From Curvibacter sp. (GTDB lineage Bacteria; Pseudomonadota; Gammaproteobacteria; Burkholderiales; Burkholderiaceae_C), in assembly GCA_020248905.1 (NCBI GenBank), contig JADCGR010000031.1, positions 1 to 64,000 of the forward strand: a stretch of DNA of 64,000 bases, written 5' to 3'. The first letter of the stretch is position 1; each line of letters starts with the position of its first letter. Below the pieces are notes generated by a model. The model ran no database searches and had not been told where the DNA came from. It was given only the letters and a program-made list of their open reading frames with translations. Shown piece after piece: positions 8,997 to 18,929 of the stretch. The translations under genes and the position numbers were made by a program.

Positions 8997-10226
8997 TCAG
9001 GATCTGTAGTCGGCGTTGATCGACACGTAATCGTGGCTGAAATCACAGGTCCAGACCACGTCTTCGGCCATGCCACGCCCCAACGCGACCCGTACCGTGA
9101 TCTCGCTTTGCCTCATCACGCGCTGGCCGTCGTCCTCCCGGTAGGACGGGTTGCGCCCGCCCTGTACGGCAACGTGCACATCGTCCAGATAAAGATCGAT
9201 CTTGCTCTGGTCTAGGTCCGCAATGCCGGCATAGCCCACCGCCGCCAGGATACGTCCAAGGTTCGGGTCACTGGCGTAGAACGCTGTCTTGACCAGGGGA
9301 GAGTGGGCGATTGCATAAGCAACAAGACGACATTCCTCGGCTGTCCTGCCGCCCTGCACACGCACGGTGATGAATTTGGTGGCACCCTCGCCGTCGCGAA
9401 CAATCGCCTGGGCCAGCTTGCGTGCAACCTCCAGCATGGCGGCTTTGAGCTTCTGTCCATCCACGCTGTCCAGCGCGTCGATCGCGGCGTGCGCGGCCTT
9501 GTTGCTCGCGATCACCACGAACGAGTCGTTGGTTGAGGTGTCGCCGTCTACCGTCACGCGGTTGAATGAGCCCTCGGCCAACTCGTGCGCCAACTGTTGC
9601 ATCACGGCCTGGCTCACGCGCGCATCGGTGGCCATGTATCCGAGCATGGTCGCCATATTGGGACGGATCATGCCCGCGCCCTTGCTGATTCCAGTCACGC
9701 TGACAGTGACACCGCCGATAACCACCTGGGTACCAAAGGCCTTGGGTACGGTGTCGGTGGTCATGATGCCCTCGGCAGCGCGGCTCCAGTTGTCCTCCCG
9801 CGCATCACCCAATGCTGCCGGCAAGCCTGCCTCTATGCGATCATGCGGCAACGGCTCCATGATCACACCCGTCGAGAAGGGCAGCACCTGCTCTGGTGCC
9901 AGACCGAGCTGCCGTGCCAGCGCAGCACAGGTGCTGCGCGCACGGGCGAGCCCCTCGTGACCGGTCCCGGCATTCGCGTTACCTGTGTTGACCACCATGG
10001 CGCGAATGCCCCGACCGGCGGCCAGATGCTCGCGGCACACTTGCACCGGAGCGGCGCAGAAACGGTTCTGCGTAAAGACGCCTGCCACCGAGGCCCCCTC
10101 GTCGAGCAGCACGACGGTCAGGTCCTTTCGATTGGCCTTGCGGATTCCAGCTTCCGCAACGCCGATGCGCACGCCCGCGATAGGAAAAAGCTCTGATGGG
10201 TTGGGAAGGGGGAGATTGACGGGCAT
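8997..10226 (-). CDS. argJ: Bifunctional ornithine acetyltransferase / N-acetylglutamate synthase
   Basis: An autocleaving enzyme of 409 residues that moves acetyl from N-acetylornithine to glutamate in the cyclic arginine pathway. The autoproteolytic site is visible as [21 protein letters not shown], where cleavage before the Thr of MAT-ML makes the alpha and beta chains and exposes the nucleophile. I choose the ATG at 10224-10226 (MPVNLPLP); the longer frame begins inside the secA end. It follows secA by 17 bases, a common Burkholderiales order. Whether it also makes acetylglutamate de novo cannot be decided from the sequence. Confidence 0.95.
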   Translation of the reverse strand: MPVNLPLPNPSELFPIAGVRIGVAEAGIRKANRKDLTVVLLDEGASVAGVFTQNRFCAAPVQVCREHLAAGRGIRAMVVNTGNANAGTGHEGLARARSTCAALARQLGLAPEQVLPFSTGVIMEPLPHDRIEAGLPAALGDAREDNWSRAAEGIMTTDTVPKAFGTQVVIGGVTVSVTGISKGAGMIRPNMATMLGYMATDARVSQAVMQQLAHELAEGSFNRVTVDGDTSTNDSFVVIASNKAAHAAIDALDSVDGQKLKAAMLEVARKLAQAIVRDGEGATKFITVRVQGGRTAEECRLVAYAIAHSPLVKTAFYASDPNLGRILAAVGYAGIADLDQSKIDLYLDDVHVAVQGGRNPSYREDDGQRVMRQSEITVRVALGRGMAEDVVWTCDFSHDYVSINADYRS

Positions 10227-10243
10227 CGTGCAACTCGCGATCT

Positions 10244-12988
10244 TCAGCTGAGCTTGCCATGGCAATGCTTGTATTTCTTGCCGCTGCCACAGGGACAGGG
10301 TTCGTTGCGTCCTACGCGCGGCACAGCCTCGACCGCAGTCGCGGCATCCACCGTTGTCTCTACTTCACCCGTCTCGGTCGGCGCGGTGTAGGTGACATTG
10401 GCGATCTGCTCGGCCCTGGTCTCCATGGCCTCAGCGGCCTGTTCGATTTGCTCGCCGGACTGCACGCGAACCGTCAGCAGAACCTTGGTCACCTCGTTCT
10501 TGACCGAATCCAGTAACTGACCGAAAAGCTCAAATGCCTCGCGCTTGTACTCCTGCTTGGGTTGCTTTTGAGCGTAGCCGCGAAGGTGAATGCCCTGACG
10601 CAGGTAATCCAGCGCGCTCAGGTGCTCGCGCCAGTGCGTGTCGATGCTCTGCAGCAGCACCATGCGTTCAAACTGCATGAAGTTGGCCGCGCCGGCCTGC
10701 TCCACTTTGGCGGCATAAGTCGCGTGGGCGGCCTCGACGACTTTCTCGACGATGTCTTGATCACCGATGGCAGCCGCCTGCTCTACGGTTGCCTGCACTG
10801 GCAGGGAGATCTGCCATTCATCGTGCAGCACCTTCTCGAGGGCTGCGACATCCCATTGTTCCTCGACAGACTCCGCAGGCACGTACTGTCTCACCAGGTC
10901 GGTAAAGCAGCCTTCGCGCAGGGAATGAATCTGGGTCGATAGGTCCTTCGCGTCCAGGATGGCATTGCGCTGCTGGTAGATCACCTTGCGCTGGTCGTTG
11001 GCGACGTCGTCGTACTCCAGCAACTGCTTGCGGATGTCAAAGTTACGCGCCTCGACTTTGCGCTGGGCACCCTCGATGCTGCGGGTCACGATGCCCGCCT
11101 CGATGGCCTCGCCCTCCGGCATCTTCAGACGATCCATGATGGCGCGAACGCGGTCACCCGCGAAGATGCGCATCAAGGCATCATCCAGACTCAGGTAAAA
11201 GCGCGACGATCCAGGATCGCCCTGTCGGCCGGAGCGACCCCGCAGCTGGTTGTCAATCCGGCGCGACTCATGACGTTCGGTGGCGATGATTCTCAGACCA
11301 CCCAGCGCCACGACGGTCTCGTGCTCCTGATTCCACTGCACACGCAGAGCGTCGATCTGTTTGCGCTTGCTGGTTTCGTCGAGCGCGGCGTCGGCCTCGA
11401 TGGCGCTGATCGCCTTCTCGACATTGCCGCCAAGCACGATGTCGGTTCCACGACCCGCCATATTGGTGGCTATCGTGATCATCCTCGTTCGTCCAGCCTG
11501 GGCGATGATCTCGGCTTCACGCGCATGCTGCTTGGCGTTGAGCACCTGATGCGGCAGCTTTTCCTTCTCGAGCAGCTGGGCAATGATCTCGGAGTTTTCG
11601 ATTGAGGTCGTACCCACCAGAACCGGCTGGCCGCGCTCGTAGCACTCGCGGATATCCGCGATCGCGGCCGCGTACTTCTCTCGGGTGCTCTTGTACACGC
11701 GATCAAGCTGGTCGTCTCGGCGACTCGGACGGTTCGGCGGAATGACGACCGTCTCCAGACCGTAAATTTCCTGGAACTCGTAGGCCTCGGTGTCAGCGGT
11801 GCCCGTCATGCCGGCCAGCTTGCCATAGAGGCGGAAGTAGTTCTGGAAGGTGATGGACGCGAGTGTCTGGTTTTCGGCCTGGATGGCCACGCCCTCCTTG
11901 GCTTCAACGGCCTGGTGCAGACCATCGCTCCAGCGCCGGCCAGTCATGAGGCGGCCCGTGAATTCGTCCACGATGATGATTTCGCCGCCCTGCACCACGT
12001 AATGCTGGTCACGATGGTACAGATGCCGGGCGCGCAGGCCGGCATATAGGTGATGCATCAGGGTGATGTTGGCGGGATCGTAGAGGCTTGCTCCCTCAGG
12101 CAGCAGCCCCGCCTGGGCCAGCAGGGCTTCGGCCTTTTCATGACCGGCCTCAGTCAGGAAGACCTGATGGCTCTTCTCGTCCAACGTAAAGTCCCCGGGC
12201 TTGATGACGCCCTCGCCGGTACGCGGGTCGGCCTCCCCTTCTTGGCGAGACAGATTGGGAACCAGCTTGTTGATGGCAATGTATAGGGCAGTGTGGTCCT
12301 CTGCCTGGCCACTGATGATGAGCGGCGTGCGCGCCTCGTCAATCAGGATGGAGTCCACCTCGTCCACGATGGCGTAGTTCAGCCCGCGCTGGACCCGGTC
12401 TGCTACTTCATAGACCATGTTGTCGCGAAGGTAGTCGAAGCCGTACTCGTTGTTGGTACCATAGGTGATGTCTGCTGCGTAGGCCGCCTGCTTGTCCTGG
12501 CGCGACATCTGCGGCAGGTTCACGCCCACCGTTAGACCAAGGAAGTTGTAAAGGCGCCCCATCCACTGCGCGTCCCGATTGGCCAGGTAGTCATTCACCG
12601 TGACCACGTGCACGCCCTTGCCTGCGAGTGCATTCAGGTACACGGGAAGCGTTGCCGTCAGGGTCTTGCCCTCGCCAGTGCGCATCTCGGAGATCTTGCC
12701 CTGGTGCAACGAAATGCCTCCCATGAGCTGCACGTCAAAGTGGCGCATTCTCATTACACGCTTCGAACCTTCGCGAACGACGGCGAAAGCCTCAGGCAGG
12801 AGGTCGTCCAAGGCTGCTCCGCCAGCGATGCGCTCGCGGAACTCCGTGGTCTTGGCCCTCAGCGCCGCGTCGTCCAGCTTTTCGAATTGCGCCTCCAGCG
12901 CATTGATGCGGGCCACCACGCCCCGGTACTGCCTGAGCAACCGGTCATTACGGCTGCCGAAAATTTTGGTGAGGATATTGATGCCCAT
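10244..12988 (-). CDS. secA: Preprotein translocase ATPase SecA
   Basis: The motor of the Sec export pathway, 914 residues. Nucleotide-binding fold 1 has MRTGEGKT (about 102-109) and the DEAD-like [14 protein letters not shown]; helicase motifs [10 protein letters not shown] and [13 protein letters not shown] mark the second fold. The C-terminus ends in the zinc and SecB-binding motif [14 protein letters not shown]. The start [16 protein letters not shown] is the conserved one; the track-like extension of 16 residues is not. The gene follows an M23 peptidase gene and precedes argJ, as is usual in Burkholderiales. No SecM-like leader is evident upstream. Confidence 0.98.
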   Translation of the reverse strand: MGINILTKIFGSRNDRLLRQYRGVVARINALEAQFEKLDDAALRAKTTEFRERIAGGAALDDLLPEAFAVVREGSKRVMRMRHFDVQLMGGISLHQGKISEMRTGEGKTLTATLPVYLNALAGKGVHVVTVNDYLANRDAQWMGRLYNFLGLTVGVNLPQMSRQDKQAAYAADITYGTNNEYGFDYLRDNMVYEVADRVQRGLNYAIVDEVDSILIDEARTPLIISGQAEDHTALYIAINKLVPNLSRQEGEADPRTGEGVIKPGDFTLDEKSHQVFLTEAGHEKAEALLAQAGLLPEGASLYDPANITLMHHLYAGLRARHLYHRDQHYVVQGGEIIIVDEFTGRLMTGRRWSDGLHQAVEAKEGVAIQAENQTLASITFQNYFRLYGKLAGMTGTADTEAYEFQEIYGLETVVIPPNRPSRRDDQLDRVYKSTREKYAAAIADIRECYERGQPVLVGTTSIENSEIIAQLLEKEKLPHQVLNAKQHAREAEIIAQAGRTRMITIATNMAGRGTDIVLGGNVEKAISAIEADAALDETSKRKQIDALRVQWNQEHETVVALGGLRIIATERHESRRIDNQLRGRSGRQGDPGSSRFYLSLDDALMRIFAGDRVRAIMDRLKMPEGEAIEAGIVTRSIEGAQRKVEARNFDIRKQLLEYDDVANDQRKVIYQQRNAILDAKDLSTQIHSLREGCFTDLVRQYVPAESVEEQWDVAALEKVLHDEWQISLPVQATVEQAAAIGDQDIVEKVVEAAHATYAAKVEQAGAANFMQFERMVLLQSIDTHWREHLSALDYLRQGIHLRGYAQKQPKQEYKREAFELFGQLLDSVKNEVTKVLLTVRVQSGEQIEQAAEAMETRAEQIANVTYTAPTETGEVETTVDAATAVEAVPRVGRNEPCPCGSGKKYKHCHGKLS

Positions 12989-13125
12989 GAACGCCGCGCC
13001 GCGCCGCCGGTTCGTTAACGTGGCAGCGCCGTGCAATCCTTCTCAGTCTAGGTCGATGAGTGTGGCCGACAGAGGCGGCCACCCTTCCCGACGCTGCAGG
13101 CATCGGGAACGCAAAGCAATTGATT

Positions 13126-14235
13126 CTACCTTTGCGGCGCGGTGCCGGTCGCGTTTGGCAGTGAGGGCGCGCGTCCGGCCACAGGCAAGGCTGCAGCCGC
13201 ACTACCGGCGGCAGCCGTTGCTGGTGGTTCCGCAACCGCCCTGGGCCCTGCTGGCGTAGCGGGTTCTGCGGGGCGCACAGCCGAGACCACCAACGCAGGC
13301 CGCTGCATAGCCGCAGCCGGCGCGGGCTGTGTGCGGTTGGCCGCCATGAACTTGTGCGGGTCTTGGGGCACCCCTCGGACGAGAACCTCGAAATGCAGGT
13401 GTGGCCCGGTTGAACGACCCGTATTGCCAACTTCCGCGATCTTCTGTCCACGCTTGACGAGATCGCCCTTCTTGACGAGGACCCGGGAGGCATGAGCGTA
13501 CCGGGTAACCAAATCCTTGCCGTGGTCAATCTCGACCATGTGCCCGTAATCTGGCCGGAACTCCTGGGTGACGATCACGCCGCCAGCAGCAGCCAGGATG
13601 GCTGTGCCGACCGGCGACTGGTAATCAACCCCGGTGTGCAAGGCAGAGCGTCCGGTGAATGGATCGATGCGCCAGCCGAACCCCGAGCCAGCGCCCCCGA
13701 ACTCCACAGGATGCTGAGTTGGGATCATCATGCTCTTGACCTTCTGCTCAAAAAGCCGCGACTCGACTACCGACATGAGGTCTGTACGCTGCTCGGTGAC
13801 ACGATCCAGGTCCGCCAGGGTCTTCTCAAGCTCCTCTAGGGTCAAGGGGCGCCCGGAAATCAGGGCGCCGCCCTGCCCGGGTTTTGCCCGGATGTCGGCT
13901 GGATTGATACCCGCGAGTCCCGAGACACGCTCGCCCAGGGACTCAAGCTGGTAAAGCTTGGCCTGCATTTCGCCAATGCGGCGAGCCATCACATCGAGGT
14001 TCTCCCGCATGAAACGATCTCGCAGGGCGAACTCGTCCTTCACCACCAGCCGGACCAGTGAGCCGATGACGGGCCAGCCTTCGCGCGCGCCCTTGAGGAA
14101 GACCCAGTGGTAAAGACCAGCTGCCACCATCATGAGGGCAAAAGACATGACAAGCCCCGCCAGCAGCAGCTTGGTGCCGCTCAGGTGTATCGCGCGGCTT
14201 CGGGCCAGCCACGCATCCGTGATAATCAAATGCAT
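13126..14235 (-). CDS. M23 family metallopeptidase, membrane anchored
   Basis: A LytM-domain protein of 369 residues. An N-terminal basic stretch and one membrane span (about residues 22-45) are followed by a helical, probably coiled-coil region, then the peptidase domain with HTGVDY (first zinc His and Asp) and HLHFE (second zinc ligand pair). The last 70 residues are rich in Pro and Ala and end in the periplasm. Both zinc motifs are intact, so it may be an active murein endopeptidase rather than an EnvC-type activator. The ATG at 14233-14235 has GAGGAG in front of it. It lies upstream of secA on the same strand and starts 30 bases from the divergent DciA-like gene. Confidence 0.9.
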   Translation of the reverse strand: MHLIITDAWLARSRAIHLSGTKLLLAGLVMSFALMMVAAGLYHWVFLKGAREGWPVIGSLVRLVVKDEFALRDRFMRENLDVMARRIGEMQAKLYQLESLGERVSGLAGINPADIRAKPGQGGALISGRPLTLEELEKTLADLDRVTEQRTDLMSVVESRLFEQKVKSMMIPTQHPVEFGGAGSGFGWRIDPFTGRSALHTGVDYQSPVGTAILAAAGGVIVTQEFRPDYGHMVEIDHGKDLVTRYAHASRVLVKKGDLVKRGQKIAEVGNTGRSTGPHLHFEVLVRGVPQDPHKFMAANRTQPAPAAAMQRPALVVSAVRPAEPATPAGPRAVAEPPATAAAGSAAAALPVAGRAPSLPNATGTAPQR

Positions 14236-14265
14236 CTTTTCTCCTCGACCCCGCGCTCCTCGACC

Positions 14266-14580
14266 ATGATCCGTCGCCCACCAGCTGTAACGCTTCAACA
14301 GGCAACGCAGGATTCACCCGTACTGGCACGGTTGACAGACCTCAACAACGATTCTCAGGCACGACTCAGGGCTGTTGAATCGATGATACCGGCAGTGCTC
14401 CGCGCCACGATCACCGCCGGGCCAATCGACGGTGCGATTTGGTGTCTGATTGTTAACAACAATGCTGCGGCCGCAAAACTGCGTCAGATGCTGCCGTCCC
14501 TGACGACGCATCTGCAAGCCAAGGGCTGGGAGGTTAACGCAATCCGGCTCAAAGTCCAAGTGCCCGGTGTACGCCGATAA
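14266..14580 (+). CDS. DciA-like (DUF721) protein
   Basis: One hundred and four residues of the DUF721 family. DciA members of this family load the replicative helicase in bacteria lacking DnaC. The core WCLIVNNNAAAAKLRQMLPSLTTHLQAKGWEVNAIRLKVQ matches the family fold; split here for brevity, the key part is NNNAAAAKLRQMLP. I use ATG at 14266; in-frame ATG at 14230 would give a 12-residue longer form overlapping the M23 start. It is divergent from the M23-secA operon, where the gene usually sits between lpxC and secA in Burkholderiales. Function is inferred from family and place. Confidence 0.8.
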   Translation: MIRRPPAVTLQQATQDSPVLARLTDLNNDSQARLRAVESMIPAVLRATITAGPIDGAIWCLIVNNNAAAAKLRQMLPSLTTHLQAKGWEVNAIRLKVQVPGVRR

Positions 14581-14614
14581 CAAGATAAGCGCCCGAAAAA
14601 GGCTATCACCAAGA

Positions 14615-14690
14615 TGGTGCCGATTGTCGGATTCGAACTGACGACCTACCGCTTACAAGGCGGGTGCTCTACCAACTGAGCTAAATCGGC
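14615..14690 (-). tRNA. thrT: tRNA-Thr(TGT)
   Basis: A 76-nt cloverleaf on the minus strand: acceptor GCCGATT pairs with AATCGGC, and CCA is encoded (14615-14617). The anticodon loop CTTGTAA gives TGT, with the first base pair of the anticodon stem mismatched (C-T). D arm and TTCGAAT T loop are standard. It lies alone between the DciA-like gene and sspB. Confidence 0.95.
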
Positions 14691-14751
14691 ACGACGCAGA
14701 TTCTAGCGGACAGCGCCTTAGGGCGCTGCCGCGATATCTCAGGTGCGCTGC

Positions 14752-15267
14752 CTACTTGACCCGCTTGAGCGCAGGCCGACCGGGGTTGGTCGAGCCAGGG
14801 CGCGGCGGCTCCGGCTCATCAGCCCCGGCATCGCTGCCAGCCAGCAGGCCCTCAGAACGGTGGGGCTGCAGTTCATTGCGACTCGGCGCTTGCGCATCCG
14901 CAGACGTTCCTGGCGCGGGCACGGGTGCCGACTCCGCCTCTTCTGGCGGGAAAGCCATGCCCTGACCGTTTTCCCTGGCGTAGATAGCCATGACCCGGCC
15001 CAGGGGAATCATGATGTCGCGGGCCACCCCTGCAAAGCGCGCCTTGAACTCAATGTACTCGTTGCCCAGTTTGAGCGCACTGGTGGCATCCATGCTGATG
15101 TTGAGGACGATTTCGCCATCCTTCACGTACTCTCGGGGCACGCGCACGGTTTCGTCCACCCGGACCGCTACATACGGCGTCAGGCCGTTGTCCGTGCACC
15201 ATTCGTAGAGGGCCCGGACCAGATAGGGGCGGGTCGAAGTGGTCCCGCTGGCATTCATGATCGACAA
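14752..15267 (-). CDS. sspB: ClpXP specificity-enhancing factor SspB
   Basis: The adaptor that tethers ssrA-tagged proteins to ClpXP, 171 residues. The folded SspB domain covers about residues 10-105 (TRPYLVRALYEWCTDNGLTPY at its start, IYARENGQGMAFP at its end). A Pro/Ala-rich flexible tail follows and ends in GRPALKRVK, matching the ClpX-binding XB motif of E. coli SspB. It is 12 bases downstream of sspA, the conserved sspAB pair. A second in-frame ATG at residue 4 is an alternative start. Confidence 0.95.
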   Translation of the reverse strand: MSIMNASGTTSTRPYLVRALYEWCTDNGLTPYVAVRVDETVRVPREYVKDGEIVLNISMDATSALKLGNEYIEFKARFAGVARDIMIPLGRVMAIYARENGQGMAFPPEEAESAPVPAPGTSADAQAPSRNELQPHRSEGLLAGSDAGADEPEPPRPGSTNPGRPALKRVK

Positions 15268-15279
15268 GGTGAGTGGGCC

Positions 15280-15891
15280 TTATTTGCGCATGACCTTTTC
15301 CGAAGGGGTCAGCGCCTCGATGTAAGCGGGGCGCGAGAAGATGCGCTCGGCGTACTTGAGCAGCGGCGCCGCATTTTTGCTCAACTCGATGCCGTAGTAA
15401 TCCAGGCGCCACAGCAAAGGCGCAATCGCCACGTCCAGCATGGAGAAGTTCTCACCCAGCATGAACTTGTTCTTGAGGAACACGGGCGCAAGCTGGGTCA
15501 GGCGATCACGGATGTGGGCACGGGCCTTCTCCAGGGCCTTCTCGTTGCTCTTGGCTGCACGCGACTCCAAGGTGGAAACATGAAAAAAAAGCTCCTTCTC
15601 AAAGTTGAGCAGGAATAGACGCACCCGAGCCCGATCCACCGGATCCCCGGGCATAAGCTGAGGATGTGGAAACCGCTCGTCGATGTACTCGTTGATGATG
15701 TTGGACTCGTACAGGATCAGATCCCGTTCGACCAGGATGGGCACCTGGCCGTAGGGGTTCATCACACTGATGTCCTCGGGCTTGTTGTACAGGTCGACAT
15801 CGCGGATCTCGAAATCCATGCCCTTCTCGAACAAAACAAAGCGGCAACGATGGGAGAAGGGGCAGGTCGTGCCCGAGTAAAGCACCATCAT
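15280..15891 (-). CDS. sspA: Stringent starvation protein A
   Basis: A glutathione-S-transferase fold protein of 203 residues that binds RNA polymerase in E. coli. The thioredoxin-like N-terminal half starts MMVLYSGTTCPFSHRCRFVL and contains YGQVPILVERDLILYES; the helical C-terminal half has the GENFSMLDVAIAPLLWRL motif. The double ATG at 15886-15891 is the start; a longer in-frame version begins in the terminator region and is unlikely. It lies between petABC and sspB, a typical betaproteobacterial order. Confidence 0.95.
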   Translation of the reverse strand: MMVLYSGTTCPFSHRCRFVLFEKGMDFEIRDVDLYNKPEDISVMNPYGQVPILVERDLILYESNIINEYIDERFPHPQLMPGDPVDRARVRLFLLNFEKELFFHVSTLESRAAKSNEKALEKARAHIRDRLTQLAPVFLKNKFMLGENFSMLDVAIAPLLWRLDYYGIELSKNAAPLLKYAERIFSRPAYIEALTPSEKVMRK

Positions 15892-15946
15892 TTTGAAAAC
15901 TCCTGGGAGACGGTTGACGAGAACGCTGATCCCAATAGGGTCAACG

Positions 15947-15987
15947 GAAAATGAAAAGAGTGGGCTGCATTGTCGCAAACCCACTCT
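15947..15987 (-). terminator. Terminator downstream of petABC
   Basis: AGAGTGGG (15957-15964) pairs with CCCACTCT (15980-15987) and on the minus strand is followed by TTTTCATTTTCC. It lies about 48 bases after the petC stop and before sspA, so it separates petABC from sspAB transcription, perhaps not completely. Confidence 0.75.
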
Positions 15988-16034
15988 GCAAAAAGCAAGT
16001 TTTACACCACAACGGTGCGAGACCTCACCTCGTT

Positions 16035-16793
16035 TTACTTGACGTCTTTCCAGTACGCAGCGTTAAGACGCCAGGCAATCAGGGTGAAGCCCATCAGGAA
16101 GATGAGGACCCAAACGCCGATCTGCACCCGGGTGTTCTGAGCCGGCTCACCCATCCACTGAAGGAAATTCACCAGGTCACCCACAGCCTGCTCGTACTGC
16201 AGCGACGTCATGGTTCCCGGAGTCAACTGTTGCCAGCCTTTGAAGACCTCGACCCTGTGGCCGTGCTCTTCCTTCACCTCGATGACCGGACGACGCTGGC
16301 CCTGCAACTCCCACAGCACGTGCGGCATGCCCACGTTGGGAAAGGCCAGGTTGTTCCAGCCCGTTGCCTTCGTGTCGTCAGGATAGTAGGTGCGCAGCAT
16401 GGTGTAGACGTAATCCGCACCGGAGCCCTTGCCAACCGCAGAGCGCGAACGCGCAATCAACGTGAGGTCGGGGGGATTGGCACCGAACCATTCCTTGGCC
16501 TGCTTCGGATCAATGGCCGCCCTCATCGTCTCTCCGACCTTGTCGGTCGCGAACAGCAGGTTGTCTTTGATCTGCTGTTCGGTGAAGCCGATGTCCTGCA
16601 GACGGTTGTAGCGCATGAAAGCCGCAGAGTGGCAATTCAGGCAGTAATTGACAAAAAGCTTGGCGCCGTTCTGCAACGACGCATGATCACTCGTCTTCAC
16701 GGGTGCCTTGTCCCAGGCAATGCCGCCGCCTGCGGCCAGCGCGCCAGTGCTCATCGCGAGGAGGGTGGTGAGGGCAAGAATGATTTTTTTCAT
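16035..16793 (-). CDS. petC: Cytochrome c1 of the bc1 complex
   Basis: The haem-c subunit of ubiquinol-cytochrome c reductase, 252 residues. A signal peptide ending near ALA-A (residue 20) leads to the periplasm. CLNCH is the single CxxCH haem site in the context FVNYCLNCHSAAFMRYNRL. One membrane anchor near the C-terminus (VWVLIFLMGFTLIAWRL) is followed by a short cytoplasmic tail. It is the last gene of petABC and is followed by a terminator. Confidence 0.96.
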   Translation of the reverse strand: MKKIILALTTLLAMSTGALAAGGGIAWDKAPVKTSDHASLQNGAKLFVNYCLNCHSAAFMRYNRLQDIGFTEQQIKDNLLFATDKVGETMRAAIDPKQAKEWFGANPPDLTLIARSRSAVGKGSGADYVYTMLRTYYPDDTKATGWNNLAFPNVGMPHVLWELQGQRRPVIEVKEEHGHRVEVFKGWQQLTPGTMTSLQYEQAVGDLVNFLQWMGEPAQNTRVQIGVWVLIFLMGFTLIAWRLNAAYWKDVK

Positions 16794-16807
16794 TGTGTTT
16801 CTCCAGC

Positions 16808-18220
16808 TCAGTGCGCCCCAAAGGTTACACGGCTGGGCACAGGCTTGGGCTCACCCAAACGGCTCCACCAAGGCATCAAGAGGAAGAAGCCGAAGTAGAA
16901 CACGGTACCCACCTGCGACACACGCTCGCCGATGGGCGAGGGGGGCAACACACCCAGATAGCCGAGGATGAAGAAGTTGAGCACGAAAATGCCGTAAAGG
17001 TACTTGTGCCAATCCGGACGGTAACGGATGGACCGGACAGGGCTGTGGTCCAGCCAGGGCAGGAAGAAGAGGATGATCACTGCGCCGCCCATGACGACCA
17101 CCCCCCAGAATTTCGCGTCAATCGCCAGCATCAGCGCGATAAGCACGACGGCGCCACCCGCCACGACACCCTTGAACAAGGTGTTGAGCTGTCCCTTGAT
17201 GAGAGCGAGCGCAGCAGCGGCGACGACGCAGAGAATGAGGGCGTACATCATCTCGGTCGTGATGGCACGCAGCATCGAGTAATAGGGCGTGAAGTACCAG
17301 ACCGGGGCGATGTGGGCCGGCGTTTTGAGCGGATCGGCGGGAATGAAGTTGTTGTACTCCAGGAAATACCCGCCGAACTCTGGCGCGAAAAACACAATCG
17401 CCGAGAACACCATCAGGAACACGCTGACGCCCAGAATATCGTGCACGGTGTAGTAGGGATGGAAGGGGATGCCGTCCAGCGGCTTTCCTTTGGCGTCCCT
17501 CGGGGCATTCGGGCCCTTGATCTCCACGCCATCCGGGTTGTTGGAGCCCACGTCATGAAGCGCAAGCAGGTGAGCCACGACCAAGCCTAGCAGCACCAGG
17601 GGCACGGCGATCACGTGAAAGCTGAAGAAACGGTTGAGCGTAGCGTCACCCACCACGTAGTCACCACGGATCAACAGGGCCAGGTCAGGGCCAATGAAAG
17701 GGATGGCCGAGAACAGGTTCACGATCACCTGCGCGCCCCAGTAGGACATCTGGCCCCACGGTAGCAAATAGCCCATGAAGGCCTCGGCCATCAAGACGAG
17801 GAAAATCGCGCAGCCGAAGATCCATACCAGTTCACGCGGCTTACGGTAGGAACCATAGATCAGGCCACGGAACATGTGCAGATAGACCACAACGAAGAAC
17901 GCCGACGCGCCAGTGGAGTGCATGTAGCGCACAAGCCAGCCCCAGGGCACATCGCGCATGATGTACTCAACCGAGCCGAAGGCCAGGGCCGCATCGGGCT
18001 TGTAGTGCATGACCAGGAAAATGCCGGTCACGATCTGGATCACCAGCACCAGCAAGGCCAGCGAGCCGAAGAAGTACCAGAAGTTGAAATTCTTCGGGGC
18101 GTAATACTCCGCGAGGTGGACGCGATACGCTTCAAAGGCAGTCGGAAAACGGTTTTCGAACCAGTTGACCACCTTAGCGCCAGCGGGTGCGTCGGCGGGA
18201 AGTTCCTTGAATTCAGCCAT
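16808..18220 (-). CDS. petB: Cytochrome b of the bc1 complex
   Basis: The quinol-oxidising membrane subunit, 470 residues with at least eight hydrophobic segments, somewhat longer than mitochondrial cytochrome b. Histidines in the second and fourth helices (HSTGASAFFVVVYLHMFRG and FFSFHVIAVPLVLLGLVVAH) are the haem bL and bH ligands. The Qo-site motif reads PVWY (IAPVWYFTPYY) in place of the mitochondrial PEWY. The start is ATG at 18218-18220; the five residues upstream of it are not conserved. It lies 11 bases after petA and 14 before petC. Confidence 0.97.
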   Translation of the reverse strand: MAEFKELPADAPAGAKVVNWFENRFPTAFEAYRVHLAEYYAPKNFNFWYFFGSLALLVLVIQIVTGIFLVMHYKPDAALAFGSVEYIMRDVPWGWLVRYMHSTGASAFFVVVYLHMFRGLIYGSYRKPRELVWIFGCAIFLVLMAEAFMGYLLPWGQMSYWGAQVIVNLFSAIPFIGPDLALLIRGDYVVGDATLNRFFSFHVIAVPLVLLGLVVAHLLALHDVGSNNPDGVEIKGPNAPRDAKGKPLDGIPFHPYYTVHDILGVSVFLMVFSAIVFFAPEFGGYFLEYNNFIPADPLKTPAHIAPVWYFTPYYSMLRAITTEMMYALILCVVAAAALALIKGQLNTLFKGVVAGGAVVLIALMLAIDAKFWGVVVMGGAVIILFFLPWLDHSPVRSIRYRPDWHKYLYGIFVLNFFILGYLGVLPPSPIGERVSQVGTVFYFGFFLLMPWWSRLGEPKPVPSRVTFGAH

Positions 18221-18231
18221 GTTCTTGATCC

Positions 18232-18852
18232 TCAAGCCTTCTTGTCTTCGCCGATCAGCAGCTTGCTGTCGGACAGGTACATGTGCGGCGGCACTTCCAG
18301 GTTGTCGGGTGCCGGCTTGTTCTTGAACACGCGACCGGCCACATCAAAGGTCGAACCGTGGCAGGGGCAGAGAAAACCGCCAGTCCAGTCGTCGGGCAGG
18401 GAGGGCTGGGGCCCGGCCTGGAGCTTGTCGATCGGCGAGCAACCCAGGTGCGAGCAGATGCCCACGCCAACGAACACCTCGGGCTTAATGGAGCGATGGC
18501 GGTTCTTGGCGTACTCAGGCGTAGGATAGGCCTTGCGATCGGAGTTCGGGTCGGCAAGCTGCCCCTCGATCTTTGAGAGGCTTTCGAGTTGCTCGGGGGT
18601 GCGACGCATGATCCAGACCGGCTTGCCACGCCATTCAACGACGACCTTCTCGCCGGGTTTGAGGCCGGAGACATCCACCTCAACCGCAGCGCCGGCAGCT
18701 TTGGCACGCTCAGAGGGCTGAAAGGTGCTGATGAAAGGGATGGCAGTTGCCACACCACCCACGGCACCCGCACAACCTGTGGCGATCAGCCACGTCCTTT
18801 TGCTGGGGTCCAACTGATCCAACTGACTCTGATCGGCAAGCGTATCGCTCAT
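18232..18852 (-). CDS. petA: Rieske iron-sulfur subunit of the bc1 complex
   Basis: The [2Fe-2S] subunit, 206 residues. The cluster ligands are in CSHLGC and CPCHGS, both complete. The N-terminal anchor reads SKRTWLIATGCAGAVGGVATA: Rieske proteins are commonly Tat substrates, but this twin-basic site is Lys-Arg rather than Arg-Arg. I use ATG at 18850-18852, with GAGG upstream; a TTG four codons earlier is also in frame. It is the first gene of petABC. The Tat genes lie 4.5 kb away. Confidence 0.96.
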   Translation of the reverse strand: MSDTLADQSQLDQLDPSKRTWLIATGCAGAVGGVATAIPFISTFQPSERAKAAGAAVEVDVSGLKPGEKVVVEWRGKPVWIMRRTPEQLESLSKIEGQLADPNSDRKAYPTPEYAKNRHRSIKPEVFVGVGICSHLGCSPIDKLQAGPQPSLPDDWTGGFLCPCHGSTFDVAGRVFKNKPAPDNLEVPPHMYLSDSKLLIGEDKKA

Positions 18853-18867
18853 GGGATTCCTCAATCA

Positions 18868-18895
18868 AATCTACCGGGTTCTCGAAGCTTGTCGC
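18868..18895 (-). promoter_or_regulatory. Possible petABC promoter
   Basis: On the minus strand GCGACA (18895-18890) and TAGATT (18873-18868) are spaced by 16 bases, ending 15 bases before the petA start. Both boxes are partial matches to sigma-70 sites, so this is tentative. Confidence 0.35.
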
Positions 18896-18929
18896 GCACG
18901 GCTCTCGCCCGCGCGAGCCACCGCGTATT

